From an uncultured Paenibacillus sp. (GTDB lineage Bacteria; Bacillota; Bacilli; Paenibacillales; Paenibacillaceae): 64,000 nucleotides of DNA. Below, piece after piece: positions 34,093 to 42,362 of the stretch; within the stretch, counting starts at the first letter, position 1; the number at the start of each line of letters is the position of its first letter. The notes under the pieces are model-generated. The model saw only the letters and a program-made list of their open reading frames with translations, had not been told where the DNA came from and made no database searches. The DNA lies in contig CALAWP010000073.1 of the NCBI GenBank assembly GCA_937895345.1, positions 62,001-126,000 on the forward strand, read 5' to 3'. Both the position numbers and the translations under genes were made by a program.

Positions 34093-34545
34093 ATGAAAGG
34101 AATCAGGCAGTTCCGCATTAAGGAAATTATAGCGACGCAGGAGATCGAAACGCAGGAGGAGCTCGTGGAAGCGTTGAAGGCGACGGGCATGCAAGTGACG
34201 CAAGCGACCGTTTCCAGAGACATCAAGGAACTGATGCTTGTCAAGGTGCCAGCGGGGGAAGGGCGCTACCGCTATTCCATGCCGGCTGACCATCAGCGGC
34301 CCAATCCGGTGCACAAGCTGAAGAGGGCGCTGATGGACCATTTTACGCATATCGACTACACGGACAATCTGGCCGTGCTGAAGTGTTTGCCCGGAACGGC
34401 CAACGCCATCGGAGCGCTGATCGACAATATGGAATGGACGGAAGTTATGGGAACGATTTGCGGCGACGACACGATCTTGATTATATGCCGAAGCAAGGAG
34501 CAGAGCGAAGAAATTACGGAACGTCTGCTGTCCATGCTTAGCTGA
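34093..34545 (+). CDS. ahrC: arginine repressor AhrC/ArgR
   Basis: Represses arginine synthesis and activates catabolism when arginine is bound. The 150-residue protein has an N-terminal winged helix (about 3-70; TQEELVEALKATGMQVTQATVSRDIKEL region) and a C-terminal hexamerisation and arginine-binding domain with LPGTANAIGALIDN and GTICGDDTILIICR. ATG at 34093 with GGAGG at 34082-34086. The place before recN is conserved across bacilli. Confidence 0.96.
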   Translation: MKGIRQFRIKEIIATQEIETQEELVEALKATGMQVTQATVSRDIKELMLVKVPAGEGRYRYSMPADHQRPNPVHKLKRALMDHFTHIDYTDNLAVLKCLPGTANAIGALIDNMEWTEVMGTICGDDTILIICRSKEQSEEITERLLSMLS

Positions 34546-34584
34546 TCTTAACGGATACGATTCGCTTGGGGAGGATTCCATCAG

Positions 34585-36297
34585 ATGCTGCGCGAGCTTT
34601 CGATTAAAAATTTGGCCGTCATCGAAGAAGTGCATGTCGTGTTTCATGAAGGTTTTCATGTATTGACCGGGGAGACCGGTGCGGGCAAGTCGATTCTGAT
34701 CGACGCGCTGAGCTTGATCGCGGGGGGACGCGGCTCGGCCGACATGGTCCGCTACGGCTGCGACAAAGCCGAAATGGAGGCCATGTTCGATTTGCCTGCC
34801 GGACATCCGTCATGGGGCGTGCTGGAACGTCTGGGCGTACAGCACTCGGCCGAGGAGACGCTGGTTATACGCCGCGAGCTGAGCGCACAAGGGAAAAGCA
34901 GCAGCCGCGTCAACGGCCAGCTCGTGACCATTTCCATGCTGCGTGAAATCGGGGAATGCCTCGTCAATATTCACGGCCAGCACGAGCATCAGTCGCTGCT
35001 GAAGACGGAGCATCATTTGGAATGGCTCGATTCGTTCGCCGGGAACAAGCTTGCGGCGGTGAAGAGCGAATACGCGGCCGTATACGGCCGGCTTCAGGAA
35101 ACGAGATCCGGTCTTCGGGAATTGGAGCAGACCGTGCGTCAAAACGTGCAAATGCTCGATTTGTACCGGTTTCAAATTGATGAAATCGCAAGCGCGGCGC
35201 TTCGGCCCTCCGAAGACGAGGAACTGGCGAACCAGAGACGTCTGCTCATGAATGCGGAGAAGCGGGCGGCGTCGGTGTCGGAAGCTTACGAGCTGCTGTA
35301 CGGAGGACGGGGATTGGACGCCATCGGCAAGGCCGTCTCCAAGCTGAGCGACATAGCGGCCTACGATTCGGCCGTTCTCGGGCCGGTTCTGGAGCAGCTG
35401 CAGTCGGCCTTTTATCAGGCGGAGGACGCCGCGTACCAGCTTCGCAGCTACCGCGACGGCATCGAGTCCGACCCGGAACGGCTTGCTTACGTCGATGACC
35501 GGCTGGATTTAATCAACGGCTTGAAACGGAAATACGGCGAATCGATCCCGGACATATTGGCTTATTTGGATCAAATCGTGGCGGAGCGCGACAAGATCGA
35601 AAACCGGGACGAGCTTGTCGAAACACTTCGGCAGCAGGAAGAGACGCTGTATAAGCAAGCTTTGGCGTTGGCGGAGCAGCTGTCGGAGCTTCGGCACAAA
35701 GCGTCGGACCGGCTGGCGAAGGTGATCGAAGGGGAACTGCAAGGGCTGCAAATGCCTTCCGCACGATTCCTCGTGCAGCTGGACCGCCAGTTCGATTATG
35801 CGGATGCCGAGCCGAAGCCGAAGCTTCATGCGGACGGGATGGACGAAGCCGTATTTCTGTTGTCGACGAACCCGGGCGAACCGCCCAAGCCGCTGAACAA
35901 GATTGCTTCCGGCGGCGAAATGTCGCGAATTATGCTCGCGCTCAAAAGCATCTTCGCGGAAATCGACCGCGTGCCGGTGCTTGTATTCGACGAAGTGGAT
36001 ACCGGCGTCAGCGGCCGCGCCGCGCAAGCTATAGCCGAGAAGCTGTCGCGGCTGGCCCGGAAATGCCAAGTGTTCTCGATTACGCATTTGCCTCAAGTGG
36101 CGTGCATGGCCGATCATCATTACGAAATACGCAAGGCGGTCGCGGGCAATCGGACGTCGACGAGCGTTACGGAGCTTGCCGACGAGGGCAAGATCAACGA
36201 GCTTGCGCGTATGCTCGGCGGTGTTGAGGTTACCGAAAAAACGAGGCATCATGCTCAGGAAATGCTTGATTTGGCTCAAGGACTGAAGGGGGCGTAA
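34585..36297 (+). CDS. recN: DNA repair protein RecN
   Basis: An SMC-like ATPase that acts at double-strand breaks and promotes DNA end joining in recombination. The 570-residue protein has Walker A GETGAGKS (29-36), NIHGQHEHQSLL near 130, a long coiled coil (about 160-370) and the C-terminal ABC signature ASGGEMSRIMLAL with Walker B VLVFDEVDTGVSG. GGGGAGG at 34569 precedes the ATG. Length typical. Confidence 0.97.
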   Translation: MLRELSIKNLAVIEEVHVVFHEGFHVLTGETGAGKSILIDALSLIAGGRGSADMVRYGCDKAEMEAMFDLPAGHPSWGVLERLGVQHSAEETLVIRRELSAQGKSSSRVNGQLVTISMLREIGECLVNIHGQHEHQSLLKTEHHLEWLDSFAGNKLAAVKSEYAAVYGRLQETRSGLRELEQTVRQNVQMLDLYRFQIDEIASAALRPSEDEELANQRRLLMNAEKRAASVSEAYELLYGGRGLDAIGKAVSKLSDIAAYDSAVLGPVLEQLQSAFYQAEDAAYQLRSYRDGIESDPERLAYVDDRLDLINGLKRKYGESIPDILAYLDQIVAERDKIENRDELVETLRQQEETLYKQALALAEQLSELRHKASDRLAKVIEGELQGLQMPSARFLVQLDRQFDYADAEPKPKLHADGMDEAVFLLSTNPGEPPKPLNKIASGGEMSRIMLALKSIFAEIDRVPVLVFDEVDTGVSGRAAQAIAEKLSRLARKCQVFSITHLPQVACMADHHYEIRKAVAGNRTSTSVTELADEGKINELARMLGGVEVTEKTRHHAQEMLDLAQGLKGA

Positions 36298-36419
36298 TGG
36301 AAGCCAGCGAGGGAATGTTTTTGCGGTCATAAAAGATGGGGTGCGGGGTAACTTAAAGGTACGCCAATGGCGATCATCCTTATTCGTCATGCGATGGAAT
36401 GACAGGGAGCGTGAAATCA

Positions 36420-37748
36420 TTGAACTCCAATCAACGGAAACGATGGTTCGGCTTAGTTCTAGTGTTCTTCGTATGCATGATCGGATTCTCCACTCCGTTT
36501 CAACATATAGCCGCCTTCCCGAGCGAACTTCGATTGTTTTCCGGGCAGATGAAGCGGATGAAATACGGAGTGCCGGTTCAGGCAGAAGTGACGGTCGATC
36601 CTCAAATGTTGCAAATTAACGGATCCTCGCGCCAATCGTTGTCCGTTAATTTGAACGAACCGCTGACGCTGCAGCCGCATCGCAGCGGCCAGACGAACAT
36701 GAAGGTGAAATTATTCGGCAAAATTCCGTTCAAGACCGTTAAAGTACAGGTTGTTCCCGATATTCGCGTAATCCCCGGAGGGCAGACGATTGGCGTGAAA
36801 GTAAAATCGGCGGGCATACTGGTCGTAGGGCATCATCAAGTAACGGACCGCGAAGGCAACAGACAGTCTCCCGGCGAATCGGCGGGTTTGAAGTTAGGCG
36901 ATCTTATTATGGATATTAACGGGCAGCGCATCAAAGACGTCAAAAAAGTCGGGGAGCTTTGCCAGCTGTACGGCCGCGACAAACAGCCGCTTCGCGTGAC
37001 ATACAAACGCGGCGGAAAGCTGAACCGCACCGTGCTGAATCCCGTTTACGATGCGGAAGACAAGGCATGGCGTCTGGGACTGTATATTCGGGATTCGGCA
37101 GCCGGCGTAGGCACGCTGACGTTTTATGCCCCGAATCAAGGCGTCTATGGAGCGCTGGGCCATGTCATTACCGATATGGATACCCAAACGCCGATCGAAG
37201 TGGGCGAAGGACAAATTTTGCAGTCGAGCGTAACCTCCATCAACAAAAGCCAAAACGGCGAACCCGGCGAGAAACGCGCGCATTTCGTCAAGGAAAGCAA
37301 AGTGCTGGGCAACATCGAGCGGAACACTCCGTTCGGCATCTTCGGCAAGATGAAAGAACTTCCCGCCCACAGCTTTAGCAGCAAATCGCTGCCCGTCGCC
37401 TTTGCGGAGGACGTAAAGGAAGGTCCTGCCCAAATCTTGACCGTCGTCAACGGCCAAAAGGTCGAAAGGTTCAATATTGAAATCGTACATGTTTCAAAGC
37501 AAAATGCTCCGGCCACCAAAGGGATGGTCATCAAAATAACGGACAAAAGACTGATTCAAAAAACGGGCGGCATCGTGCAAGGCATGTCGGGAAGTCCGAT
37601 TATTCAGGACGGCAAGCTGATCGGAGCGGTAACCCATGTATTTGTCAACGATCCGTCGTCGGGCTACGGCTGCTTTATCGAATGGATGCTTCAGGATGCC
37701 GGAGTGTTGATGAAATCCGCAGCTTCCAAGGATGGAGAAGCGGCATAA
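36420..37748 (+). CDS. spoIVB: SpoIVB serine protease
   Basis: Secreted from the forespore, it cleaves SpoIVFA and so releases pro-sigma-K processing. The 442-residue precursor has one N-terminal helix (about 9-30), a PDZ domain (about 105-195, GESAGLKLGDLIMDINGQRI) and an SA-clan protease domain with GALGHVITDMD (catalytic His, Asp) and MSGSPIIQDGKLIGAVTH (catalytic Ser). TTG at 36420 is ten bases after AGGGAG; an ATG at 36399 and GTG at 36411 are less well placed. It precedes spo0A, as in B. subtilis. Confidence 0.96.
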   Translation: MNSNQRKRWFGLVLVFFVCMIGFSTPFQHIAAFPSELRLFSGQMKRMKYGVPVQAEVTVDPQMLQINGSSRQSLSVNLNEPLTLQPHRSGQTNMKVKLFGKIPFKTVKVQVVPDIRVIPGGQTIGVKVKSAGILVVGHHQVTDREGNRQSPGESAGLKLGDLIMDINGQRIKDVKKVGELCQLYGRDKQPLRVTYKRGGKLNRTVLNPVYDAEDKAWRLGLYIRDSAAGVGTLTFYAPNQGVYGALGHVITDMDTQTPIEVGEGQILQSSVTSINKSQNGEPGEKRAHFVKESKVLGNIERNTPFGIFGKMKELPAHSFSSKSLPVAFAEDVKEGPAQILTVVNGQKVERFNIEIVHVSKQNAPATKGMVIKITDKRLIQKTGGIVQGMSGSPIIQDGKLIGAVTHVFVNDPSSGYGCFIEWMLQDAGVLMKSAASKDGEAA

Positions 37749-37754
37749 CGAAAC

Positions 37755-37801
37755 AAGCCAGCTGCAGACGATCGTCAAGATCGGCTGCAGCTGGCTTTTT
37801 T
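37755..37801 (+). terminator. terminator after spoIVB
   Basis: AAGCCAGCTGCAG (37755-37767) and its complement (37785-37797), then a T-run to 37801. Confidence 0.92.
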
Positions 37802-37810
37802 AGGCAACCA

Positions 37811-37932
37811 TTGTCGAAGAGGCACGAAAAACATCGGTTTGTGCAACAAATTATTTATTATAACGAACTGTTCGAAAAAAATAAAGAAAAAAGTTTTTCG
37901 ACAGAAGGAATTCAAACTTCAATGTCGAAAAT
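37811..37932 (+). promoter_or_regulatory. spo0A control region: 0A boxes and sigma-H promoter
   Basis: Three exact TGTCGAA 0A boxes occur: 37812-37818, 37898-37904 (reverse strand, read as TTCGACA) and 37923-37929. A sigma-H promoter fits the consensus RNAGGAWWW-N11-RNNGAATWW at 37904-37932 with one mismatch (GAAA for GAAT). The third 0A box overlaps its -10 and the second abuts its -35, so Spo0A phosphate would control its own gene, as known in B. subtilis. Confidence 0.75.
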
Positions 37933-37987
37933 GTAAGTCAGACAACAAGACGAGCGCTGAAATATCATTTTAAGGGAGGATCAGGCT

Positions 37988-38803
37988 TTGCATAAAATCG
38001 AAGTATTATTGGCGGATGACAACCGGGAGTTTACGAATCTGTTATCGGAATACATATCCGAGCAAAGTGATATGAATGTAAGCGGCGTTGCGTATAACGG
38101 GGAAGAGGTCATCCGGCATCTGGAGCAATCCAGAATCGTGCCCGATGTTCTTATACTGGATATTATTATGCCGCACCTGGACGGACTCGGCGTATTGGAG
38201 CGGCTGAAGGAAATGAACTTGTCGCCCATGCCCAAAATTATTATGCTGACGGCTTTCGGTCAAGAAAACATTACGCAAAAGGCGGTTCAGCTCGGGGCTT
38301 CGTATTACATTTTGAAGCCGTTCGATATGGACATCTTGGCAAACCGGATTAGGCAGCTGGTCGGCAGCTCTCCGTCCTATTCTTCCGCTGCAAGCTACAA
38401 TGCGGGCGCTTCGGCCGTAAAGTCGAATGTGGTGCCGCTGGCCAAAGGCAAAAATTTGGATGCGAACATTACGAGCATCATTCACGAAATCGGCGTGCCG
38501 GCTCATATTAAAGGTTATCAATATTTGCGCGAGGCGATAACGATGGTGTACAACAACATCGAAATTCTCGGCGCCATTACGAAAACGCTGTACCCGGCCA
38601 TCGCCGAGAAGTTCAAGACGACGCCGTCGCGCGTCGAACGTGCCATCCGCCACGCGATCGAGGTCGCCTGGACGCGCGGCAACATCGACAGCATCAGCCA
38701 TCTGTTCGGCTACACGATCAACATCAGCAAGTCGAAGCCGACGAACAGCGAATTCATCGCGATGGTTGCAGACAAGCTTCGGATCGAGCATAAGGTGAGC
38801 TGA
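37988..38803 (+). CDS. spo0A: sporulation master regulator Spo0A
   Basis: Response regulator that, when phosphorylated through the phosphorelay, starts sporulation. The 271-residue protein has a receiver domain with acidic pocket LADD (8-11), phospho-acceptor Asp58 in LILDIIMP, Thr near 88 and Lys in ILKPFD near 109. A linker joins it to the C-terminal DNA-binding domain (about 150-271) with KTTPSRVERAIRHAIEVAW and TRGNIDSISHLFGYTI. The TTG start at 37988 has GGGAGG at 37973-37978. Confidence 0.98.
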   Translation: MHKIEVLLADDNREFTNLLSEYISEQSDMNVSGVAYNGEEVIRHLEQSRIVPDVLILDIIMPHLDGLGVLERLKEMNLSPMPKIIMLTAFGQENITQKAVQLGASYYILKPFDMDILANRIRQLVGSSPSYSSAASYNAGASAVKSNVVPLAKGKNLDANITSIIHEIGVPAHIKGYQYLREAITMVYNNIEILGAITKTLYPAIAEKFKTTPSRVERAIRHAIEVAWTRGNIDSISHLFGYTINISKSKPTNSEFIAMVADKLRIEHKVS

Positions 38804-38840
38804 TTCCATTACCATCGCCATCAATTTACTTTCGAGTCGT

Positions 38841-38882
38841 TCCCGCATTGGCCGTAACTGGCCGGTGCGGGACTTTTTTTTG
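38841..38882 (+). terminator. terminator after spo0A
   Basis: TCCCGCATTGGCC (38841-38853) pairs with GGCCGGTGCGGGA (38860-38872) with two internal wobble/mismatch positions; a C and eight T residues follow. Confidence 0.93.
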
Positions 38883-38968
38883 ATTTCACTGCGGTACCGA
38901 TCATATGGCCATCTGAAGGCAATACAACGCGAGTGGGGCTGCAGTGAAGGTGCAGCATAAACGGCCAA

Positions 38969-38992
38969 CAAAAAAAGACATCTCCCGATGTC
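38969..38992 (-). terminator. terminator for the minus-strand 55-residue gene
   Basis: On the minus strand GACATC, loop GGGA, GATGTC (38977-38992) is followed by a T-run (A residues 38969-38976 on plus). It overlaps the 3' end of the short gene closely. Confidence 0.88.
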
Positions 38993-38993
38993 C

Positions 38994-39161
38994 CTAGTTA
39001 TATTCGAATCTTCGATTCAGCATGACGTTGCGGCCGTATTTGCGGATCAATTCTTTGGATTCGTTTTTGACGAATTGACGAATATCCTGCAGCCGCTGAA
39101 CGCCGGGGCGGAGCGTTTCTTGCTTTTGGCCGTCGACAACGACGTCGAATACGATTTTCAT
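38994..39161 (-). CDS. small protein of unknown function (55 residues)
   Basis: A short gene with ATG at 39161 and stop at 38994. The protein starts MKIVFDVVVDGQKQETLRPG and ends KYGRNVMLNRRFEYN; it alternates hydrophobic and polar residues at first, then forms a basic helix (VQRLQDIRQFVKNESKELIRKYG). AAAGGAGA lies 11 bases upstream on the minus strand, and an excellent terminator sits right after the stop, which strongly supports a real gene. No family recognised. It faces spo0A tail to tail, so antisense effects are possible. Confidence 0.75.
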   Translation of the reverse strand: MKIVFDVVVDGQKQETLRPGVQRLQDIRQFVKNESKELIRKYGRNVMLNRRFEYN

Positions 39162-39282
39162 GACGATTCGTTTCTCCTTTGCTTTTTCCGGGTTGATTCA
39201 AGTGTAACGGGACAATGTTTCGGGATTGTCAACCGAGGCGAAGAGTCTTGTAAAATATCCGGAGACTGCGTTAGCGGAGCGT

Positions 39283-39345
39283 AAAAAAAGCAAAGCGCCT
39301 TCGACGCTAAGCCTGGGGCTTGGGCGGACGAGGGCGCTTTGCTTT
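39283..39345 (-). terminator. terminator for yqzF
   Basis: On the minus strand AAAGCAAAGCGCCCTCG (39329-39345) pairs with its near complement at 39287-39303; T-run from 39289 to 39283. The 5' arm overlaps the end of the coding region. Confidence 0.85.
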
Positions 39346-39600
39346 GAAGCGGGGCGCGACATAGTTGCGCTTGCGGTCCCGGAAAAAAATCCAGCCGCCG
39401 ATAAAGCCCGCTCCGGCAAAAAACATGATGAAACCGAGCAAAAAGGAAAGCCAGTCGAATTTGGGCGTTACCGCGTCATTGCCGAACTCGGAAAAATAAA
39501 TAAATACGGCATCCTTCATATACAAAAAACCGAAGCAGGCGACGACGCCGGGCACGACAAGAAACAAGATGGCGATTATCCGCGAAATGACCATTTTCAT
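39307..39600 (-). CDS. yqzF: DUF2627 membrane protein YqzF
   Basis: A 97-residue protein with helices at about 5-28 and 50-72 and a very basic C-terminus (FFRDRKRNYVAPRFKAKRPRPP). Matches DUF2627 (YqzF), which lies between spo0A and the bkd genes in Bacillus as well. ATG at 39600; GAGAGAGTC upstream on the minus strand. Function unknown. It has its own terminator. Confidence 0.88.
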   Translation of the reverse strand: MKMVISRIIAILFLVVPGVVACFGFLYMKDAVFIYFSEFGNDAVTPKFDWLSFLLGFIMFFAGAGFIGGWIFFRDRKRNYVAPRFKAKRPRPPKPQA

Positions 39601-39684
39601 GCGTTATGACTCTCTCCTGTTCACGAATGCTGACTGCTACTATCATAACCTTTTGGGCCGATTGTGTCTATTTCTCGGGGGACC

Positions 39685-39713
39685 GTGAAATACGCCGCAA
39701 AAACAGGTACAAT
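39685..39713 (+). promoter_or_regulatory. likely promoter of lpdA
   Basis: GTGAAA at 39685-39690 and TACAAT at 39708-39713 are 17 bases apart; the gene starts 90 bases later. The -35 is imperfect. Confidence 0.5.
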
Positions 39714-39803
39714 AGAAGGGTGCCGGGGGAAAAAGGTCTCGGCAACGGCATAAGCATACATAGCAAACTATTCGATAAACATAGAGTTAACGGAGGAGAA
39801 ACG

Positions 39804-41231
39804 ATGACGATACAAGTGGACGTAGCGGTGCTCGGCGGCGGTCCGGGCGGATATACGGCAGCGATCAGGGCGGCGCAGTCGGGCAAAAGCGTGGCGATTG
39901 TCGAGATGGACAAGCTCGGCGGCACGTGCCTGCATAAAGGCTGCATTCCGAGCAAATCATTGCTCCGAAGCGCCGAGGTGTACAGAACGCTGCTGCAGGC
40001 GGATACATACGGCATCGGCGTCGCCGAAGGCGCCGTCACGCTCGATTTCGGCAAGGTGCAGTCGCGCAAGGAAGCGACGGTGGAGCAGCTGCACCGCGGG
40101 CTTCACAGCCTGATGAAAAAACATAACATTCAGATCGTAAACGGCAAAGGCCGGGTCATCGGCCCGTCGATTTTTTCCCCGCGCAGCGGCTCGCTGGCGG
40201 TGGAGCTTGCGGACGGAGAGATGGAATCGGTCGTTTCGACGAATCTGATTATCGCGACGGGCTCGCGTCCGCGTTCGATTCCGGGGCTGGAGCCGGACGG
40301 AAAACGGATATTGACGAGCGACGATGCGCTGCGGCTGGACAACCTTCCGGCTTCCGTCCTAATCGTAGGCGGGGGAGTTATCGGCGTCGAATGGGCGTCG
40401 ATGCTGCAAGACTTCGGAGTTGCGGTTACGCTGGCGGAAGCCGGCGCCCGGCTGCTGCCCGGCGAGGACGCGGAAGTGTCGGCGGAGCTGCACAAGGCGC
40501 TGAAGCGCCGCGGCGTTCGCATCCTGACGAGCGTCCAGCTGAAGACGGAAACTTGCGAGGCGGCGGACGGTTCCGTGTCGATCTCGGCCGGCACGCCTGA
40601 GGGCGATGTCGTGCTGACGGCCGAATCGATGCTGCTTGCCGTCGGACGGCAAGCGAACATTGAAGGCATCGGTCTCGAGAATACCGATATTCGGACGAAG
40701 GACGGCTTTATCGAGACCAATGCGTTCGGCCAAACGACGGAGCCGCACATTTACGCCATCGGCGACGCGGCCGGAGGTGTTCAGCTGGCCCACGCCGCCG
40801 CGCATGAAGGGCTGGTCGCCGCAGATCACTTGGCCGGCGCCCAGCCGCATCCGCTTATGCCCCATCTCATCCCTCGCTGCATCTATTCGAGCCCGGAGAT
40901 TGCTTCTTACGGCCTGACGGAAGATGCCGCCCGCAGACAGGGACGCGAGATCAAAAAAGGGAAGATCCCGTTTCAGGCGATCGGCAAAGCGCTTGTGCTC
41001 GGCGATGCGGAAGGGTTTGTCAAGGTTATCGCCGACCGCGATACGGACGATATTTTGGGCGTTCATATCATAGGACCGCATGCGACGGATCTCATATCGG
41101 AATCGTCGCTGGCCGGATGGCTGAACGCGGCGCCTTGGGAAGTCGGTGCTATGGTTCACCCGCATCCGACGCTGTCGGAAGCGATCGGCGAGGCGATGCT
41201 GGCGGTCGACGGGAAATCGATCGCTTATTAA
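39804..41231 (+). CDS. lpdA: dihydrolipoamide dehydrogenase (bkd E3)
   Basis: Reoxidises the lipoyl group of the branched-chain keto-acid dehydrogenase, using FAD and NAD. The 475-residue protein has the FAD loop GGGPGG (11-16), redox disulfide Cys42/Cys47 in GGTCLHKGCIPSK, NAD loop GGGVIGVEWA, YAIGDAAGG and the C-terminal active-site HPHPTLSE. ATG at 39804 with GGAGG at 39791. It corresponds to LpdV of B. subtilis. About 95 bases separate it from bkdAA, which has its own control region. Confidence 0.95.
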   Translation: MTIQVDVAVLGGGPGGYTAAIRAAQSGKSVAIVEMDKLGGTCLHKGCIPSKSLLRSAEVYRTLLQADTYGIGVAEGAVTLDFGKVQSRKEATVEQLHRGLHSLMKKHNIQIVNGKGRVIGPSIFSPRSGSLAVELADGEMESVVSTNLIIATGSRPRSIPGLEPDGKRILTSDDALRLDNLPASVLIVGGGVIGVEWASMLQDFGVAVTLAEAGARLLPGEDAEVSAELHKALKRRGVRILTSVQLKTETCEAADGSVSISAGTPEGDVVLTAESMLLAVGRQANIEGIGLENTDIRTKDGFIETNAFGQTTEPHIYAIGDAAGGVQLAHAAAHEGLVAADHLAGAQPHPLMPHLIPRCIYSSPEIASYGLTEDAARRQGREIKKGKIPFQAIGKALVLGDAEGFVKVIADRDTDDILGVHIIGPHATDLISESSLAGWLNAAPWEVGAMVHPHPTLSEAIGEAMLAVDGKSIAY

Positions 41232-41240
41232 GAACGGCTT

Positions 41241-41299
41241 TTCTTTTTGCCTCCGATAGGGGTATAATGAAGATGAGGTCTTAGTACCAGGTTATAAGA
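41241..41299 (+). promoter_or_regulatory. bkdAA promoter and inverted-repeat operator
   Basis: TATAAT at 41263-41268 with a poor -35 (TTCTTT, 41241-41246). Downstream, 41279-41299 is an imperfect 9-3-9 inverted repeat with left half TCTTAGTAC, centre CAG and right half GTTATAAGA (seven of nine match). The TTAGTACC block resembles the FapR operator of lipid synthesis genes. It lies between the transcript start and the ribosome site, a position suited to repression. Confidence 0.5.
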
Positions 41300-41326
41300 T
41301 CTGGTCAAAGAAGGAGGAATGGGATT

Positions 41327-42358
41327 GTGACTCGTTCTGCTGCAGCAGGTCAAACGTTTCGCCACAGAGAGCTTGGACTCCAAGACGAGCAAGTGATAGA
41401 CATGTATGCGACGATGATGACGACCCGGAAATTCGACGAGCGCGTGCTGTTGCTGCAACGTGCCGGCAAAATCAATTTCCACGTATCCGGCATTGGCCAG
41501 GAGGTCGCACAAGTCGCGGCGGCTTATGCGCTTGACCGCGACAACGATTATTTTTTGCCCTACTACCGGGATTACGGCTTCGTGCTGTCCGTGGGCATGA
41601 CGCTGAAGGAGCTGTTTCTGTCCGTCTTTGCCAAAGCGGAGGACCCGAACAGCGGGGGACGGCAAATGCCGGGACATTTCGGCCATAAACGGCTGCGCAT
41701 CGTAACGGGCTCCAGTCCGGTGACGACGCAAGTGCCGCATGCGGCCGGAATCGCGCTTGCCGCCAAAATGAAAAACAAACCGATCGTCAGCTTCGTTACC
41801 TTCGGCGAAGGCTCCAGCAACCAGGGCGATTTCCACGAAGGATGCAATTTTGCGGGCGTGCACAAGCTGCCCGTCATCTTCATGTGCGAGAACAACCAGT
41901 ACGCGATATCGGTGCCCGTGCACAAGCAGCTGGGCGGCCGGGTGGCGGACCGCGCGGTCGGCTACGGATTTCCGGGATTGCAGGTTGACGGCAACGATGC
42001 GCTGGAGGTGTACCGCGTCGTCAAGGAAGCGCGGGACCGCGCCGTCGCAGGGGAAGGACCGACGCTGATCGAAGCGATGATGTACCGGCTGTCGCCGCAC
42101 TCGACTTCGGACAACGATTTGGCCTACCGGACCAAAGAGGAAGTTGAAGAGAACCGGGCGAAGGACGGCATACCGAAATTCAAGCAATATTTGATCGATT
42201 GCGGTATATGGAGCGAGGAGAAGGATCAGGAGCTGCTCGCCGAAATTCGCAGGCAGGTGGACGAGGCGACGGAATATGCCGACAAGGCTTCGTTCCCGTC
42301 GCCGGAATCGACGCTGCGGCATGTGTATGCGGACGACGCCGAACAGGGGAGGGCATAA
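41327..42358 (+). CDS. bkdAA: branched-chain 2-oxo acid dehydrogenase E1 alpha
   Basis: Thiamine-diphosphate subunit that decarboxylates 2-oxo acids from Val, Leu and Ile, giving branched acyl-CoA primers for iso and anteiso fatty acids. The 343-residue protein has RKFDERVLLLQRAGKINFH, VTGSSPVTTQVPHAAG, thiamine loop GEGSSNQGDFHEGCNFAG...NNQYAIS and the RYSPHSTSDND-like phosphorylation loop region (YRLSPHSTSDND). GTG at 41327 with AGGAGG nine bases upstream. bkdAB follows after four bases. Confidence 0.94.
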   Translation: MTRSAAAGQTFRHRELGLQDEQVIDMYATMMTTRKFDERVLLLQRAGKINFHVSGIGQEVAQVAAAYALDRDNDYFLPYYRDYGFVLSVGMTLKELFLSVFAKAEDPNSGGRQMPGHFGHKRLRIVTGSSPVTTQVPHAAGIALAAKMKNKPIVSFVTFGEGSSNQGDFHEGCNFAGVHKLPVIFMCENNQYAISVPVHKQLGGRVADRAVGYGFPGLQVDGNDALEVYRVVKEARDRAVAGEGPTLIEAMMYRLSPHSTSDNDLAYRTKEEVEENRAKDGIPKFKQYLIDCGIWSEEKDQELLAEIRRQVDEATEYADKASFPSPESTLRHVYADDAEQGRA

Positions 42359-42362
42359 GCGA

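Noticed and set aside
36420..36440. Alternative upstream starts of spoIVB as an extra peptide
   Set aside because: The in-frame ATG at 36399 and GTG at 36411 lack suitable ribosome spacing.
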